Shown here piece after piece: positions 24,831 to 42,229 of a stretch of 64,000 nt of DNA. The notes beneath the pieces were generated by a model that made no database searches, had not been told where the DNA came from, and saw nothing but the letters and a program-made list of their open reading frames with translations. The position numbers and the translations under genes were made by a program. Positions within the stretch are counted from its first letter, which is position 1. Every line of letters begins with the position of its first letter. The stretch comes from Latrodectus hesperus. Its lineage: Eukaryota > Arthropoda > Arachnida > Araneae > Theridiidae. Location: positions 20,979,589-21,043,588 of the forward strand of contig CM075860.1 in NCBI GenBank assembly GCA_037975125.1, read 5' to 3'.

Positions 24831-27800
24831 TGTTGTTGCACTGACAAAAAAAAATGATAGATCGAAAAGGTCAAATGGCAAAGTTTATTCTGTACTCCAA
24901 TTAAGGCAGGTGTTTGAAATATTTTCCTTGAATAATTTAGTTAAAGTATGTTCTTGAAAGCAAATTGTAATCAGATGTTCCTTTTGCAACTCTAAATGGT
25001 TCTTGAAGAAGGAAAAATACTGATAAAAAAATTAAAACATATTTTTTCAATATAAGTATCTGTCACTTAAATTTATTGTATTGTATTGTATTAGATTTAA
25101 ATCATTGTCTTTTCAAATATTAAGGGATAATTTTATCAAAAGAATTACAAATATCAAAACAGGCTTTACTTTAATATTGTAAAGTAAAATCCATAAAAAG
25201 TAACAACTATTTATTATTTAGATGTACTTGTAAAAATAAATAACCAAGGTAATTATAGATGTTCTATTTTCCATATTGTCCAATTGTGATGCATAACCAG
25301 AGTAATTTATAACTTAACATCAAAATTTTCACTAAAATAAAAATAAATTTACCTTACTTAATCATAATTACATTATCTTCAAAAGTTATTTTTCACTGTT
25401 GCTATAACTATTTATCTTTCGATAATTTGTTTTAAAATTCTTTTTTGTTTTGAATCTAATTGCAAAGACTTCTACATAGCACTTATTTTGTATTTATTTT
25501 GAATGCAACAGCAAATAATAAAACTTTTAATAGCAAAATCAACAAACAAAATGAGCCTCATTATTCATATGCATAAAATGTATTGTGTTTTTTTTACTAA
25601 CTTCTTGCAATAACTGCATTTTATTTATATGCCAATATTCTATATAGTAAATTAATTTTTTTTCCAAAGTAAAACAGATTATAATGAAAAAAAATTTTTA
25701 ATACGGTTGTTGAAAATTAATTCATTTTTTAGATCTCAAAATATCAAGCCATGCTACTTTATGCGAAAGAAATATAATTTGCTAATTGCATAGTGCTTAT
25801 GAATCTGCTTTGAAAAAATGAATGCAAAAATGTTACTTTTATAAAGTTGTTTTTAATTTTACTTCAATAATTACATATTAATTAGTAAAAATAGTATTTT
25901 GTAAGTTTCGTCTTATTTCTATTTCATATTGCTAATTCACTAATTTTCACAATTTAAAACCTATTTATTTTTTAATATAAATTCTTTACTCATTTATTTA
26001 TGGATTCTAGGAATTCCTAATACACAAATGTTAAAAACGAGATATTTGAATAAAATAAGCTCAGTGTGCACTTTATTATTTGATTCGTTTTAATTACAAA
26101 CAATACTTTATTGAAATACCTTTTCCCATTTATTTTATTCCAACTAACGAAATTAATTATTTTATACCTTTACATTTTTATTTTTTTATCCCCTGAGAGA
26201 TAAAAAAATTATTATTTTCTCGAAAATTATATACTTGGTTTTTCTTTGGTGGAGGATTTTAGTTTAATTTGATTTTTTTATTACAGTTGATTTTGATCAC
26301 ACGAATGATAAATTAACCAAAGGAGTTTTTCTTCATTTTTTCCTATTAATTAAGTTAATTACATAAATCAATCAATATAATAAGGCTTTTCATTATTTAG
26401 AAAGGGTATATTCCGGTTTAGTTTTTCAGAACAAATACACTTGATATTAATGAAATAAATTATTTGAATAAAATATTAATTATATAAAAATTATGATTTC
26501 TAAATTAAAATTTCAAATTATTTATTTATTTGCTTTCGAAGTATTTTAAGTTTCGTGATAATAGTGGTGCTGATGGAATGCTTAATTTTGTAACAAATCT
26601 TAATTTCGTATTAGTGAAAACTAATAATTAATGTTTAGATAATTTTCTAATTAATAAATTAATTAGACTTTTCAATTAATTAAATTAATAATTAAATAAT
26701 ATTTTACAAAAGCACGTAATAAACGTAAAAACTCAAAATGCAATATTTTCTAATGAGTAAAGTAATTATTACTTCATTTAATAAAAATTTTCAGTAATTA
26801 TTTTTCATTTTATTACTTTTATTAAAAAATTATTGCTGCTACTGAAGAAATTATTAAATATATTTTTTATTTAATATCATATTATTAAATTACCTTATAA
26901 TAAGTATAATTATATAATAATTACTTTAATAAGTGTAATATTATATCCTTATATTTTATAAAACAAACATTATTAAATCCTTGTATTTATTGAAATTTTA
27001 TAATTTTATTTGAGAGTGACATAAGATAAGCTCATTTTTTCAATGGGAAAAATTCACATGAATGATATTTATTTTGTTAAATTAGGTGTAAAAGAATGTT
27101 GAGGGGTCTCCAATGGTGTATTTGATTGGTAGTAAAGTTAAATATTGTCATAGAATGCCTCTTTCTTGGAATTTTATAATTTATCCCAAATTTCATATTC
27201 TTATGAAACAACTCAATGTTTACAACATGAGAAAGTAAAATAATTACAAATGTTCTATTAATATGTCGTATTGAAACATAGCGTATATAAATTATAATCT
27301 GGTATAGAAAAATGTGTAGCTTTCTGAATTAAATAATACATACATTTTTAAAGATAAATAATTTAACTTATGTGTATACATTAATTTATAGCAAATTTCA
27401 ATCATTTTCATTTTATAAAGTTACAAAAGAGTCTTAAGTAATTTTTTCTTAAATTATTGCACATAGATCAAAATGTAAAATAAAAAAGTTACATTAACTT
27501 AAGGTAATACCAAATTTTTTTTAAATTATAAAAATTAAATACAGGAATTTCATCAGTACTGTAAGAATTTTAAAGGAATTTACAAACATTATTATAATAT
27601 TGAGATTTTCTGTTTTTCGCAATGTTATTAACTCTGTCTTTTCGGAGTAAACAAACCTAGAAAACATCAAAATTGTTTTCAGTAGAAAAAAAATTTGTTT
27701 TGAAGTCAAAGCAATTGAAAATGTAAAACAAGTTTTGTCTTGATTTTGTAAGAGGCGCAACCGAAGTAAATCATTTTATCCTCAAGGAAACTGTTTTTAA

Positions 27801-28480
27801 GAAAAATAAAAACAATTTTTGTAGTTTTGAGACGATAAGTTGGAGCAATACAAACAGGAATCGCTTATAATTTGAAAGAAAAAATATAAAGCATTTCTTC
27901 GAACGTTTAAATGAAAGAAGAAAACACTCAGAAATATTTTTGAAAACTAGAAATGTTCCTTTTTTCTATTTATTAATCTTACCTTGTTTTCTGTTCTCCC
28001 ATGCTGGCATCGATCTTAAACTCAGACGACTTTTTCAATATATCTGAGAAGAAATTTCAATCTGCAAAAGAAAGACATTTTTAAATTATTATCTGCATAA
28101 AATGAATTATTTTTATATTGAAGAAAAAAATGAAGTTTTTATAAGTATTTGATATGAATAAGTAATACAAGCAAATAAAAATATGTTGCTACTTAAAGTA
28201 GAGAATTTTAAATCTGAAAATGTTCTATTTACTTTTTTTAAACGATGAATATGCAAATAATGTTCTTAGAAGCTATTTTTTATATTTGATATATACGCAT
28301 TATATTTTAGGGACACATGATAAAATAATAAAACAATTTACTTAAGGACTTGTAAAAAATAAGAAATTTTAAATGTAATATTTTCGAGCTTTAAACTGAT
28401 CTTTAAAACAACATCATACACTTACAAGATTTATCTGAGGAAAAAGAAATGGTCTTTTTATATTAGAATATTGATTAAAG
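24831..28480. other. AT-rich non-coding DNA
   Basis: Very AT-rich. The minus-strand 79-codon frame at 27521-27760 is unrecognised. No element ends or RNA genes seen. Confidence 0.6.
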
Positions 28481-28540
28481 AATTTACTTATTAACTTTTA
28501 TCCAATATTAAGATATTGAATAAACATTAATAAGTAAATT
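28481..28540. repeat. Perfect 14-bp inverted repeat
   Basis: AATTTACTTATTAA (28481-28494) and its complement (28527-28540) flank a 32-base spacer. Weak evidence because the arms are only A/T-rich 14-mers. Confidence 0.6.
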
Positions 28541-30349
28541 TATTGTACAGGAACACATATATAAAATTAAAATTATTTATGAAGAATAAAAAGATCAATG
28601 TTCTTTGAGTGAGTGCTGTATATTATTCGAAAGGAAAATAATGATAAGCGTTCTAAAACAACAAATACATAAGCATAATAACATAAATTCAGCACGTCTT
28701 TTTGTATACTTGTATTTTATTTTTTTATTAATTCATAAAAATATGTAATATTTAAATAATATAAAAATTCTCTCTTCATAAAAATTAAGTATAAAATTTT
28801 GAATTTTAGAAATCGCTTAGAATCTATAACAATAATAATTTCAATATTAAATTAAAATATTCAGAATATTTTTTAATTTTAAATACTAATATCACTTTTA
28901 ACTAATAAATTATAATTGTAATACTGAAGCTTCAAGTAATTATTCGCCATTCATTACTAAAATTGATTTTAAAAGTTTAACATTTTATTTGGTAATTTTT
29001 ATTGTTTCCTTTATGTTTTCTTCGTGAATAATTTAGAGTAAATTTTTTTTGAATTTTTAAATCTGGTATGACTTTTTTACATTCAAACTGTATTAATATT
29101 AATTATAATCATTAATGCACGTACTATATAAAAGGACCTATAATTACGAAGTAAAGAAATTTTGATCAATAATTAAAAATACATTTTTGTTTTGTTATAT
29201 TTAATTTAGCTTTCATATTATTTATTTACTTTAAAATATATAAAAAAGAATGCTGTTTACTTAGGATAATTCTTAGATCTTGTTTAAATATTACATTAGG
29301 TAAAGTATTAATGTAACTAAAGTAAAATAAATATCTATCTTAATTTAAAGGATACACTGATTTTAATAAAAATTTATAGATAAATTTAAATTAAATGAAA
29401 ATGTCAATTTTAAATAAATTATATTTTTAGTTTTGTATTTTAATTAAAATTAAATTAATTATATTTATATAAAAATTAGTAAAAATCATTCTAAAATTTC
29501 AATGATTATATCTCCTAATTTTTGCTCCAAATTCCACACCAAAATTCTTAATCTGAATTTTGTGGAAATCCAACATATCAAAAAGAACACAATTTGACAG
29601 CAGACTGGGTGTTAACTTCACCAAAAATAATTAGTCAACAAATATCCCCATTACATTATATGATAATTAAATGTACATTCACAACACACTTGCATTATAT
29701 TTGCAGCTTTTATCCCAAAACTTTTAAGTATTTAATGATAAAAGTATTTTTATTCAGTTTTATGATTTGTATTGCAATGAAATTTGTTTCAAATCATAAA
29801 CATCATTTGCGGCAATCATAAGAAAACTTCTTAATGTGTTCAATTATTAGTCAAATTTTAGAAGTAAACATTGAATTTATTTATTTTTAATATTTGATGA
29901 TTATATTTAAATTCCATAAGGCTCCAAAATTATCACGTATAATAATATTTGCTTGTTTTTTGTTTCCAAAGTCAGATAGAGTTATTAGATTGCCATGATT
30001 TATAACATCTTTTTAATGCTCCAAAGTTAAAAGTGAAATGGATTATTGTCTGGAAAGTCAAAGTGTCAATAATTGTGAATTATATATTCTTTTTCAAAAT
30101 TACCATTTTTATTGCATCTTGTAATATATACGACTTAATTCTCACATGTAAAAATATTTATCAAAGAAACCGCTGATGTATATAAAAGATTTAACTATAG
30201 CAAAGCATGCTGTTTGTGATTGAACATATAGGTGGACCTATTAAAGTTCATTACTTGAAGATGAGTACCACAATATTTTTGAAAAGGCTTTGACTTTGGA
30301 GTAAAATTTGTTATTTTACTCAAAACGTTTATTACACTCAATAGTTGTT
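28541..30349. other. AT-rich non-coding DNA
   Basis: No supportable gene; the frame at 29594-29821 has no recognised domain. Confidence 0.55.
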
Positions 30350-34299
<3,950 letters not shown>

Positions 34300-34520
34300 T
34301 GCATTTAATTTTCTGTACCGCCCCTCATCAAATTTCTCTTTTCACGAAACTAAAATTAATATCGGAACTAAGCTGTCGGTCCCCAGAATGCTTTAGTAGA
34401 TATTTCTCGCTCGAATAGCATATGAGTAACTAGGTGGGAACGGGGAGGAATGAGATCTGCCGCATCTGAAAAATGATGCAGGTTGCCATATTTGGCTTTA
34501 GATCACCATATGAAATCCTC
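34300..34520. other. Small GC-richer island
   Basis: It contains CCGCCCCTC, CGGTCCCC and GGGAACGGGGAGG within an AT-rich surround and no open frame of note. It may be regulatory or an eroded element. Confidence 0.25.
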
Positions 34521-35789
34521 AAGTGGAAATAAAATCGGCATAAATTAATTGCAATAAAGTATATTTAACTATGTCTTTTGTATCGATTTTGATTAAACTA
34601 AGTTAAATTCATCATTAAAACATTTTGTTAATTGATAAATGTTTTCTAAAGAGTGAAAGAGGAAGAAAGCGAAAGATAGAAAAACAAAGAAGTCATTTTA
34701 ATTTTGGTTTTGTTTACAATATAGAAGTAATTCTCTTTTCTATTATCTTTGATTTAGCTAACAGATTTTATGGAGATTAAAGTAAAATTTGGCACAAAAT
34801 TAAAATGTAAAAGTTTGTTCAGTTATTGTTTAGGAGAAATTATTATTTTATGACATCGTTGGTAAAAAATATCTTATTTGTCAGTAAATCAAGAACAAAG
34901 ATACAGAAAGAGAGAAAAATTGAGAATTGAAATAATGATAGAAAAAGAAAGACAAAGTTGTTAGTCTTAAAAATTTTACATTCATTCAAGGAATTTCAAA
35001 GCTATGATGTTTTTTCTAGATTAAAATTAGCTACAGGATTCATTTAAAAACATAATTTATGAAATATGACATTACTTACAAGAAACTATTGCTTATTTTA
35101 TTTATGGGTTATATTTAATTTAATGTTTATAATTTATTTGTCAAATAATTGTTTAATGTAAGCATTTTGAAATTCGTTTCTTGTATTTCTTAAACCGCAT
35201 AAATAAGTTTAAATGAATTTTGAAATTATGTCTATTTTATAGACAAATATTAAGCTTAAAATCAAATAAGAGAAAATTTAATTGAACTTTAAAAATATTA
35301 TTTTTGTTATTTATTTTTATGTATTAACTGATTTATTTACTATATATACACAATTTACACATATTAAACTTACATGTTATAATGTACTATTTAGATGATA
35401 ACATTTTACATAATAAGCATTGCCCTAAATAGTTAAAAAAATAATCTTAACAAATCTTAAGCTATTTATTATATGTATTTAACTTCCACAAAATATTGCG
35501 AAAATAACTGTTTTCTAACTAACTGTTTAAAACTCAAAAAAATCTGTTTTATAACTAAAAAAATTCATTAAGAAGTTTTATTATTAAAGGCAAAAACGAT
35601 TTTAAATTAAATAGGAAAAAAATCTTCACTGTCCTTCATTTAAAACTATGTGTTCTTTTATTAATTTAATTTTTTGAAAAATAATTTAATTGATCTTTAA
35701 TGATATAAATACTTTTTCAGCTAAATAATCTGAATTTTTAAAAAAATTAATAGTATCTTACTTTTATTTTAATTTCTTAATTCTCGCCA
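34521..35789. other. AT-rich non-coding DNA
   Basis: Nothing recognisable. Confidence 0.6.
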
Positions 35790-36130
35790 ATATTACCCAC
35801 CAGAGGTATACGGCGAAGGTAAAGATAATATCCAAAGAATACTGACCCACCAGAGGTATATGGAAAAGGTAAAGATATTATCCAAAGAACACTGAACCAC
35901 TAGAAGTATACGGCAAAGGTAAAGATAATATCCAATGAACACTGACCCACAAAGATATACGCCAAAGGTAAAGATAATATCCAATGAACACTGACCCACA
36001 AAGATATACGGCAAAGGTAAAGATAATATCTAAAGAACACTAATCCACCAGATGTATACGGCAAAGGTAAAGAAAATATGCAAAGGCTACTGATCAAATT
36101 GTAGATATGCGGTGGGAAAAGGTAAAGGTA
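35790..36130. repeat. Minisatellite, 49-50 bp unit, about 6.5 copies
   Basis: Units start at 35795, 35845, 35895, 35945, 35994 and 36043, with a degraded final one. Each carries CCCACCAGAGGTATACGG (or variants), AAGGTAAAGATAATATCC and GAACACTG. The period drops from 50 to 49 in units that lost a base in CCACCAGAGG. The unit is not a multiple of three, so the overlapping minus-strand frames (35793-36014, 35900-36181), which repeat YTSGG and YYLYLC, are incidental. Confidence 0.95.
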
Positions 36131-38935
36131 GTTAAAATTAATTATTATTATTATAAATTTTACTTTAGAAAAATTTCGCATAAGTATTTCGATAACATTT
36201 AAAAAATGATGGTAAAAAGTTGTATATGATATTTTATTTGCAATTAATTGGTGACTTTATTACATACAACAATAAAATAAAATTATATCACTAAAACAAA
36301 TCGGATATTTTTTATCATTAAAAATTAATTATTTTATACATTAATATTTGTTTGAATATATGTAATTTTGTAGAAACAAAAAGGAAAACTAAGCAAGGAT
36401 AGGTTATATTGTTTGGAACAGTTGTAGAATATTCAGTATATTTTTAATAAACTTTTGTATGGTTGATTGACATCCAAACGCGCAGTAGCAAATTGATTTG
36501 CATTTATTAACCAATAAGAATATTTGATATCGCAAATATCAATTTGAAAAAAGATTAAAGAAAATCTCCTTATGTACAAGAATAAAATACTTTTACCATC
36601 AAGTTCTCACAGCATTTGAATTACTTGATTCTATACTGAAATGATTTATAAACAGTTGATTTAATTACTTAGAAAAAGTTTTCAGACACAGTCTGAAATT
36701 ATGAGGCCCATGCTATTTTATATGGTGGTAACGCACTAATAATATGATATTAAATTTAAGTATTAAAGATATTAAGAAGATTGGAATCAAAATATTGGAA
36801 ATAGTTGTGTTATTCAACATTGGAAATACATCATACATACTAATGTTGAATAACTGTGTCTGGATCTCGAGTAAATTTCAATTGTATGAAGTTAAAGCTG
36901 AGTAAAGTTTTGATTAATGGAACTAAAACGCTATTTAATTCTATTAATCAAAAAAACTGTCGATTAATTCAGTGACAGTGTGATATACTACAATCCAATG
37001 TGCCGATAGTAACAGTAATCAAAATCCGGTGTCTGCCCAGTTTTATTTTATACTAGTTTTTACCATAGATATTGTAAAATCTTCAAACTTTTCAAACTGT
37101 TGCTTGATCAGTGATATTTAACTCATTATTATTAGAAATGAAATAGTCTGACTTTAGTCAATGCGAATCAACAGTCGATTCGTATGATTTTGCAACGAGA
37201 TTAAATTTTACTTCTTTTTTCACAATGGATAGTTGCTAAAAATTTGAGGTTTTAGATTAATTTGAAGTTGAAAATTATCCGTTCGTTTTCATTTTATTAT
37301 TTTTGAGTAATAATAGTGATGTTACCGACTTTTTCTTCAAACTCTGTATCTGTGTATAGTTTACATGGTTATTGTATAGTTGCTACTGTTCCACTTGAAT
37401 TTTAATCCAACATAAATAAATATATGGTCTTTGACTGGGAATGTATGCCTTTTTTCATCTATACTTAAAGTCTACCTCTAAAATGATCTGTGATGAATTG
37501 TTCGAGCAAAATTTGGATTACGAGTCCTTTCTAAATGTTCATGGATTTTATGCCCATCAAAGTTGAACACACTTGCAGTTGCTCGGAATCTACTTTAAAT
37601 TCTAGATATATCGGTTGAATTAGTTCTTATCTGCAAAAAACAATCATGGAACCCAAAGAAGTTCATGAGATTTTCAGCTCAGTTCTTTTTTGGAAATGTT
37701 GCCAAATTCTAATGTGATATTATAGTATAATAGGATAGGTCCAGTTAAAAAACAAGATAAAATCATTTTCAAATTACAAAATTCTATTTTAAAATTAAAT
37801 ATATTGAAACATTTTAATATCTTTTTCGATTTTTTGATTAAATGAGGTTAAAAAAGATATTTTCTGTGATAAAGTCATTTTATTTTGAATTTAATAAATA
37901 GAAAACTCTAATAATATGCAATGTTTGGATTAATGTTATAAATATTTTATATTTCACCACAAAATTTGCTACATAATTCATAAAATATGCTGTAGATAAG
38001 AATACTTAATAAACAGTGGTACTAAGTTAAAATATTTCGAAGTATTACTTTGTCACAATAATGGATAAGTTCCATCTTTTATCAGCTAACCCTTACACGT
38101 CACAAATCCTTAAAAAGATCAAAGTTTTGAGACAAAGGTAATCACCGCTCTTTCTTTGATTTCAATCTTTGGAATTATCACCAAAAAAGGCAATAATTCA
38201 TTTATTTCAAAGTTTTATCAAGAAATTTTTTTCATAAATTTAATTATAAACTTCTTAATGAAATTATGAAATAAAACAAAATATTTGTTTTTAAATAGCA
38301 GGTTTTGAGTAATTAAAAGTAATATGAACAAGTAGAACAATTAATTGAATACAATTTTAAATGAAATATATTTAATTTAATTTTATGCTTGTTTGTTATA
38401 AAATATTATTTTAACGTGCCATCAAAGTATGCTCTTAATAGCTTACTGTGTCATTAAATACTTCTTATGTTCATAGAGTGTTATGATACTATAATTTATC
38501 AGAAATTGAAATCTGAGTGTAAGTGAACTGTATTTTTTAACAGAACGTAAAAATAAAGCAACCTACCGAAAATTGTTTAGTTTAAAATTTTTGACTTTCA
38601 TTTGATCTCCAAACGAACTGTTGAATTATAAAAATAATTTAAGAACAATAATTCAAAATTAATTAGATATAAAAAATTAAACATAGTTGTTGATCCCATT
38701 TGTTTAAATTTTCTTAAATATTTTATTTTCAGTATGCAATAAGATTGAGAAATTAAAAGAATTTGTTCTGATATAGTTGGCTCAAGTCAAAATAATGATT
38801 GTCAAGTCAAATATAAATTTGTCGAATTGGTCGCTGAACGGTAACTGACTGACTAGTTATGTGGTTTTTAGTTCATCTCAGTTAAAGAATTTTTAATCTC
38901 ACTCCTTGCTTTGATACTTACAGGGGCTCGGAATC
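36131..38935. other. AT-rich non-coding DNA
   Basis: No supportable gene. A 12-bp inverted pair (TTATTCAACATT and complement) lies near 36811-36856. The stretch 36960-37730 is less AT-rich and may hold an unidentified decayed repeat. Confidence 0.5.
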
Positions 38936-38937
38936 TA

Positions 38938-39685
38938 TTGGGTTGGCAACTAAGTTCCGCTGTTCTTTTTTTAAATTTGATAAATCTGTATGATATTAAA
39001 TGCTTTTGGCCCGAAGTTGTACATCATTCGAAAGAGAATATATTGTCATATCTAAATATATATTTTGCTGTTACAAAAATACATTTTCTAGTTATTTACA
39101 GATAATTAACATAGAATGTCAAGATGAGAAGAATGAGCATTTTCGACACATCCTTCTTTTTGATTTTAATCAAGGTTTTAAGGCCGCAGAATCTGCTCGC
39201 AACATTTGTGCTGTGTATGGAGTGAGTCCTATTGCGAAACAAAACTTTCATCTCTTAAAACGATCTTGTGCGTATGGTGGAACTAGGAAGGTATTCTCCA
39301 TTTCGAATTGCTTGAAAGGAACCAAATGAACAACGCGGCACTCTATGTGCAACAAATGGAACGACTCCACACGGCTATTCAAGAGAAAAGACCTAATCGG
39401 CAACATGGTTTTCTTATGTTGCACTACAATGAACCTCATATTGCATCGCCAATATGACCAAGGAAGCCCTTCAAACTCATGGTACGGAAGTGCTGCCATA
39501 CCCACCATACTCTCCCGATTTGGCACTAACGGATTTTCACATCTTTCGGTCTCTTTCTAATGATATGAGGGGAGTTTCCTTCAATACTGATGCAGAAATG
39601 AGAGCTTGGGTGGATGACTTTTTCGAATCTCAGACAGGTACGATCAAAGAGGTACGGAAAAACATGAACTTTGTTGCCAATCCAA
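38938..39685 (+). mobile_element. Internally deleted mariner element
   Basis: The left terminal repeat starts TTGGGTTGGCAACTAAGTTC (38938) and the right end GAACTTTGTTGCCAATCCAA (ending 39685) is its inverted copy with two mismatches. TA lies on both sides (38936-38937 and 39686-39687), as expected for mariner target duplication. At 748 bp it is much shorter than the roughly 1.3 kb of full-length mariners. Recognisable transposase blocks are present with the middle missing. It cannot move on its own but could be mobilised in trans while its ends are recognisable. Confidence 0.9.
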
Positions 39686-39693
39686 TATTTTAA
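39000..39693 (+). pseudogene. Mariner transposase remnant
   Basis: The N-terminal helix-turn-helix region is readable (EHFRHILLFDFNQGF then ICAVYGVSP). Next come a segment like QQMERLHTAIQEKRP, the second catalytic block degraded to LHYNEPHIA, and then TEVLPYPPYSPDL followed by DFHIFRSL, the usual mariner block. The region between the helix-turn-helix and the second catalytic block, including the first Asp, is missing. The second Asp of the HDNARPH motif is lost, and blocks lie in different frames. The frame runs into the right terminal repeat, so the true C-terminus is deleted as well. Confidence 0.85.
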
Positions 39694-39714
39694 ATCACAG
39701 TTCTCTCTTGGTTA

Positions 39715-39718
<4 letters not shown>

Positions 39719-39804
<86 letters not shown>

Positions 39805-39835
39805 TAGATAGACAGATAGATAGATAGATATATAG
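39719..39835. repeat. (TA)n microsatellite grading into GATA repeats
   Basis: About 83 bp of TA dinucleotides followed by GATA/GACA tetranucleotides. Confidence 0.95.
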
Positions 39836-40818
39836 ACAACCAAATCCAATTTTTATTAGTATTATAATAGTACTCTCTATTAATTATAAACTTTCTTAGT
39901 TTCTAAATTCTTTCGCTTTATTACTTTCAAAAACGAATTCTAGTGTAGTTGTTTCGAAAGAATTTTTGAAACGCTTAAAATGTAGGAAATGTTTTTTTAA
40001 ACTAAATTTTCCATGTTCTAATTCTGATAGATTTTTTTAGGTTTTCTAAAAGGAGTGCTTTCACAACTTTCGAAGTATTTGTAAAACGAAATGATTTCTT
40101 GTCTTCACTTGTATAAGCTCCATTCTATAAATCGGCAGTCTTTAAAAAGTAATTTATATATGTTATGTTTGTTTTCTATCTGTAAGATTGTTTTTTGCAC
40201 AAAGAATTGTATTGATTGAGATCCATAGTTTAAACTGGAATTCGAAGCATTAAAAATATTCACACTGAAAATGTGGAATTCATGTGAGTACAGGCCATTA
40301 GTCACTCAGCCGTCGGCTGGTCTTCCAAACAAAGATGTCCAAAACTAATATTTATAAATAGCTTCTCTTGTTATAATAATGTTATTCGACTTTCGGAATG
40401 AATTTTTAGATAATTCCCAACACTTAACCATATGATAGAATAGCCTTTACAATCTTGTTAATTTCTTTTATTAATTTATGCCTTTTAATTCTTTATTAGG
40501 CTTCAATTAATTTCTATTTTCACAATATATTCTTCAGTTTCAAAATTATCATTTGTTGGAAGTTGTTGACAACAAATTTCTTTTATCTATTTCATGTCTC
40601 CATTTCACCCCACTATTAAACATTAGGTATTAAAATACTCCAAGGTATAATTACATAGAACTCTGGTTGGAATATATGATACATATATATAATTAAAACA
40701 TTTGTTATCTCATAAAATGTATAACTATTAATTTGTGCTTATTATTTGATAGAAGTTGCAGAAAAGTATAATTTTTAAGAAAAGTATAATATGAAGTATA
40801 AAATAAAAAAGTAAATAA
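39836..40818. other. AT-rich spacer between mariner and Tc1
   Basis: No feature recognised. Minus-strand frames at 40105-40305 and 40705-40911 are unsupported; the latter crosses the Tc1 end. Confidence 0.5.
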
Positions 40819-40820
40819 TA

Positions 40821-42229
40821 CAGTACTGGCCATTAAAATTGCTACACCAGGAAAGCGGCATACCACACACGTGAAATTTGCATGACAGGTAGAACTTGCT
40901 GTGATATGCAAATGATTAGATTTTCAGCGAATTCATACTAAGCAGGCGACAGTAGCGACATCTACAATGTGTATAAAACCAGAGATTTGACAGCAGTTTT
41001 CTCATACTCAGTTTCCGTTTCAACGTTGTTTTCGGCAAACAAAGTTGGTGTAATGCCTCGTGTAAGAAGAAGAAATGCCTATCAGCACGTGTCTGACTTT
41101 AATCGAGGAAGGATTATAGTCTACCGGGATTGCGGTTTATCGTACCGCAATATTGCTGCTCGCGTCGGTCGAGACCCCATGACTGTTAGCAAAATATGGA
41201 ATCGATGGGTTCAAGACAATCATACGGAACGTCATGCAGGATCTCAGCGACCCCCCCATCACTAAGAGCAGAGAAGACAGACATATTATCCGCATGGTCA
41301 CAAGGGATCGTACAGCCACGTCACGAACCCTGAGTCGAGATATGGAGTCATTTGCAAGGCAACAAGTTTCTGCTCGAACAGTTCGACGACGTTTGCAGCA
41401 GTATGGATTGTCTGCATGGCAACCATGGCTTCGGCTACCATTGACGTTGCGTCACAGACAGGAGCGCCTTCAATGGTGTGATCAGCGACGAACCTGGACG
41501 CGGGAATGGCATCACGTCATCTTTACAGATGAATCTGGGTTCTGTATACAGGACCAGGTTGGCCGCATCCATGTTTGGATGCATCGTGGAGAACGCGCAT
41601 TGCCAGCTTGCATTGGACATCGCCATACTGGCCCATCTGCTGGAGTGATGGTATGGGGTGCCATTGGATACACGTCTCGATCACCTCTTGTTCGCATTAC
41701 CGGTACTTTGAACAGCAACCATTACATTTCCGATGTGTTAAGGCCCATGGCTCTGCCCTATCTTCGAGGACTCCCTAATGCTTTGTTTCAACAGGATAAT
41801 GCACGACCGCATGTTGCCCATACTGTTCTGAACTTCCTTGATACAGAACAGGTTCGACTGTTACCCTGGCCAGCACGTTCTCCTGATCTGTCACCAATTG
41901 AGAACGTGTGGTCAATGGTTGCCGAGCGATTGGCACGCCATCACTCACCATCCACTACTGTCGATGAACTGTGGCATGGTGTTGAAGCTGCATGGACTGA
42001 GATCCCCGTACATGCCATACAATCTCTGTTTGACTCCATGCCTAGGCGGATAAATGCTGTTATTGCAGCCAGAGGTGGCTGCTCTGGGTACTGATTTCTC
42101 AAGATCTATACATCCTAATTTCCTGTAAATCTAATCACTTGTTCTTTCCACTATAATATATGTGTCCAATAAATATCGTTCTGTTATTTGCATTCCTTCT
42201 TGTTGTAGCAATTTTAATGGCCAGTAGTG
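40821..42229 (+). mobile_element. Nearly intact Tc1-family transposon
   Basis: A 1409-bp element with 29-bp terminal inverted repeats (40821-40849 and 42201-42229) that differ at two positions. They contain ACTGGCCATTAAAATTGCTA. TA lies on both sides (40819-40820 and 42230-42231), the Tc1/mariner target duplication. A single transposase gene fills the inside. It is markedly GC-richer than its surroundings, which fits a young insertion. The only visible lesion in the gene is one extra base, so the copy is probably recent. Confidence 0.97.
41053..42094 (+). pseudogene. Tc1-type DD34E transposase with a one-base frameshift
   Basis: Cut-and-paste transposase that binds the terminal repeats and acts in the nucleus. 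The start ATG at 41053 opens MPRVRRRNAY. Residues 1 to about 68 form the DNA-binding part, with a helix-turn-helix (GLSYRNIAARVGRDP). A run of seven C at 41251-41257 has one base too many and shifts the frame. The rest continues at +1 from 41234 to a TGA at 42092-42094. Ignoring the extra base the protein would be about 346 residues, normal for Tc1. The catalytic triad is complete: Asp in FTDESGF (about residue 159), Asp in QQDNARPH (about 248) and Glu in SPIENVW (about 283), with 34 residues between the last two. A homopolymer sequencing error is a real alternative to mutation. Confidence 0.95.

Noticed and set aside
35790..36130. Regular repeats considered as a CRISPR array
   Set aside because: Repeat and 'spacer' portions are equally conserved between units, there are no cas genes, and the sequence is eukaryotic.
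35793..36181. Minus-strand frames with repeated Tyr-Thr-Ser-Gly-Gly motifs that look like a repeat protein
   Set aside because: They arise from the 49-50 bp minisatellite, whose unit is not a multiple of three, so no single frame follows the repeat.
39845..40800. Search for a link between the mariner and the Tc1 (composite element)
   Set aside because: Each has its own terminal repeats and TA duplication, and the spacer shows no shared ends, so they are independent insertions.
41435..41778. Additional open frames inside the Tc1 element on both strands
   Set aside because: They are shadows of the transposase gene in other frames.
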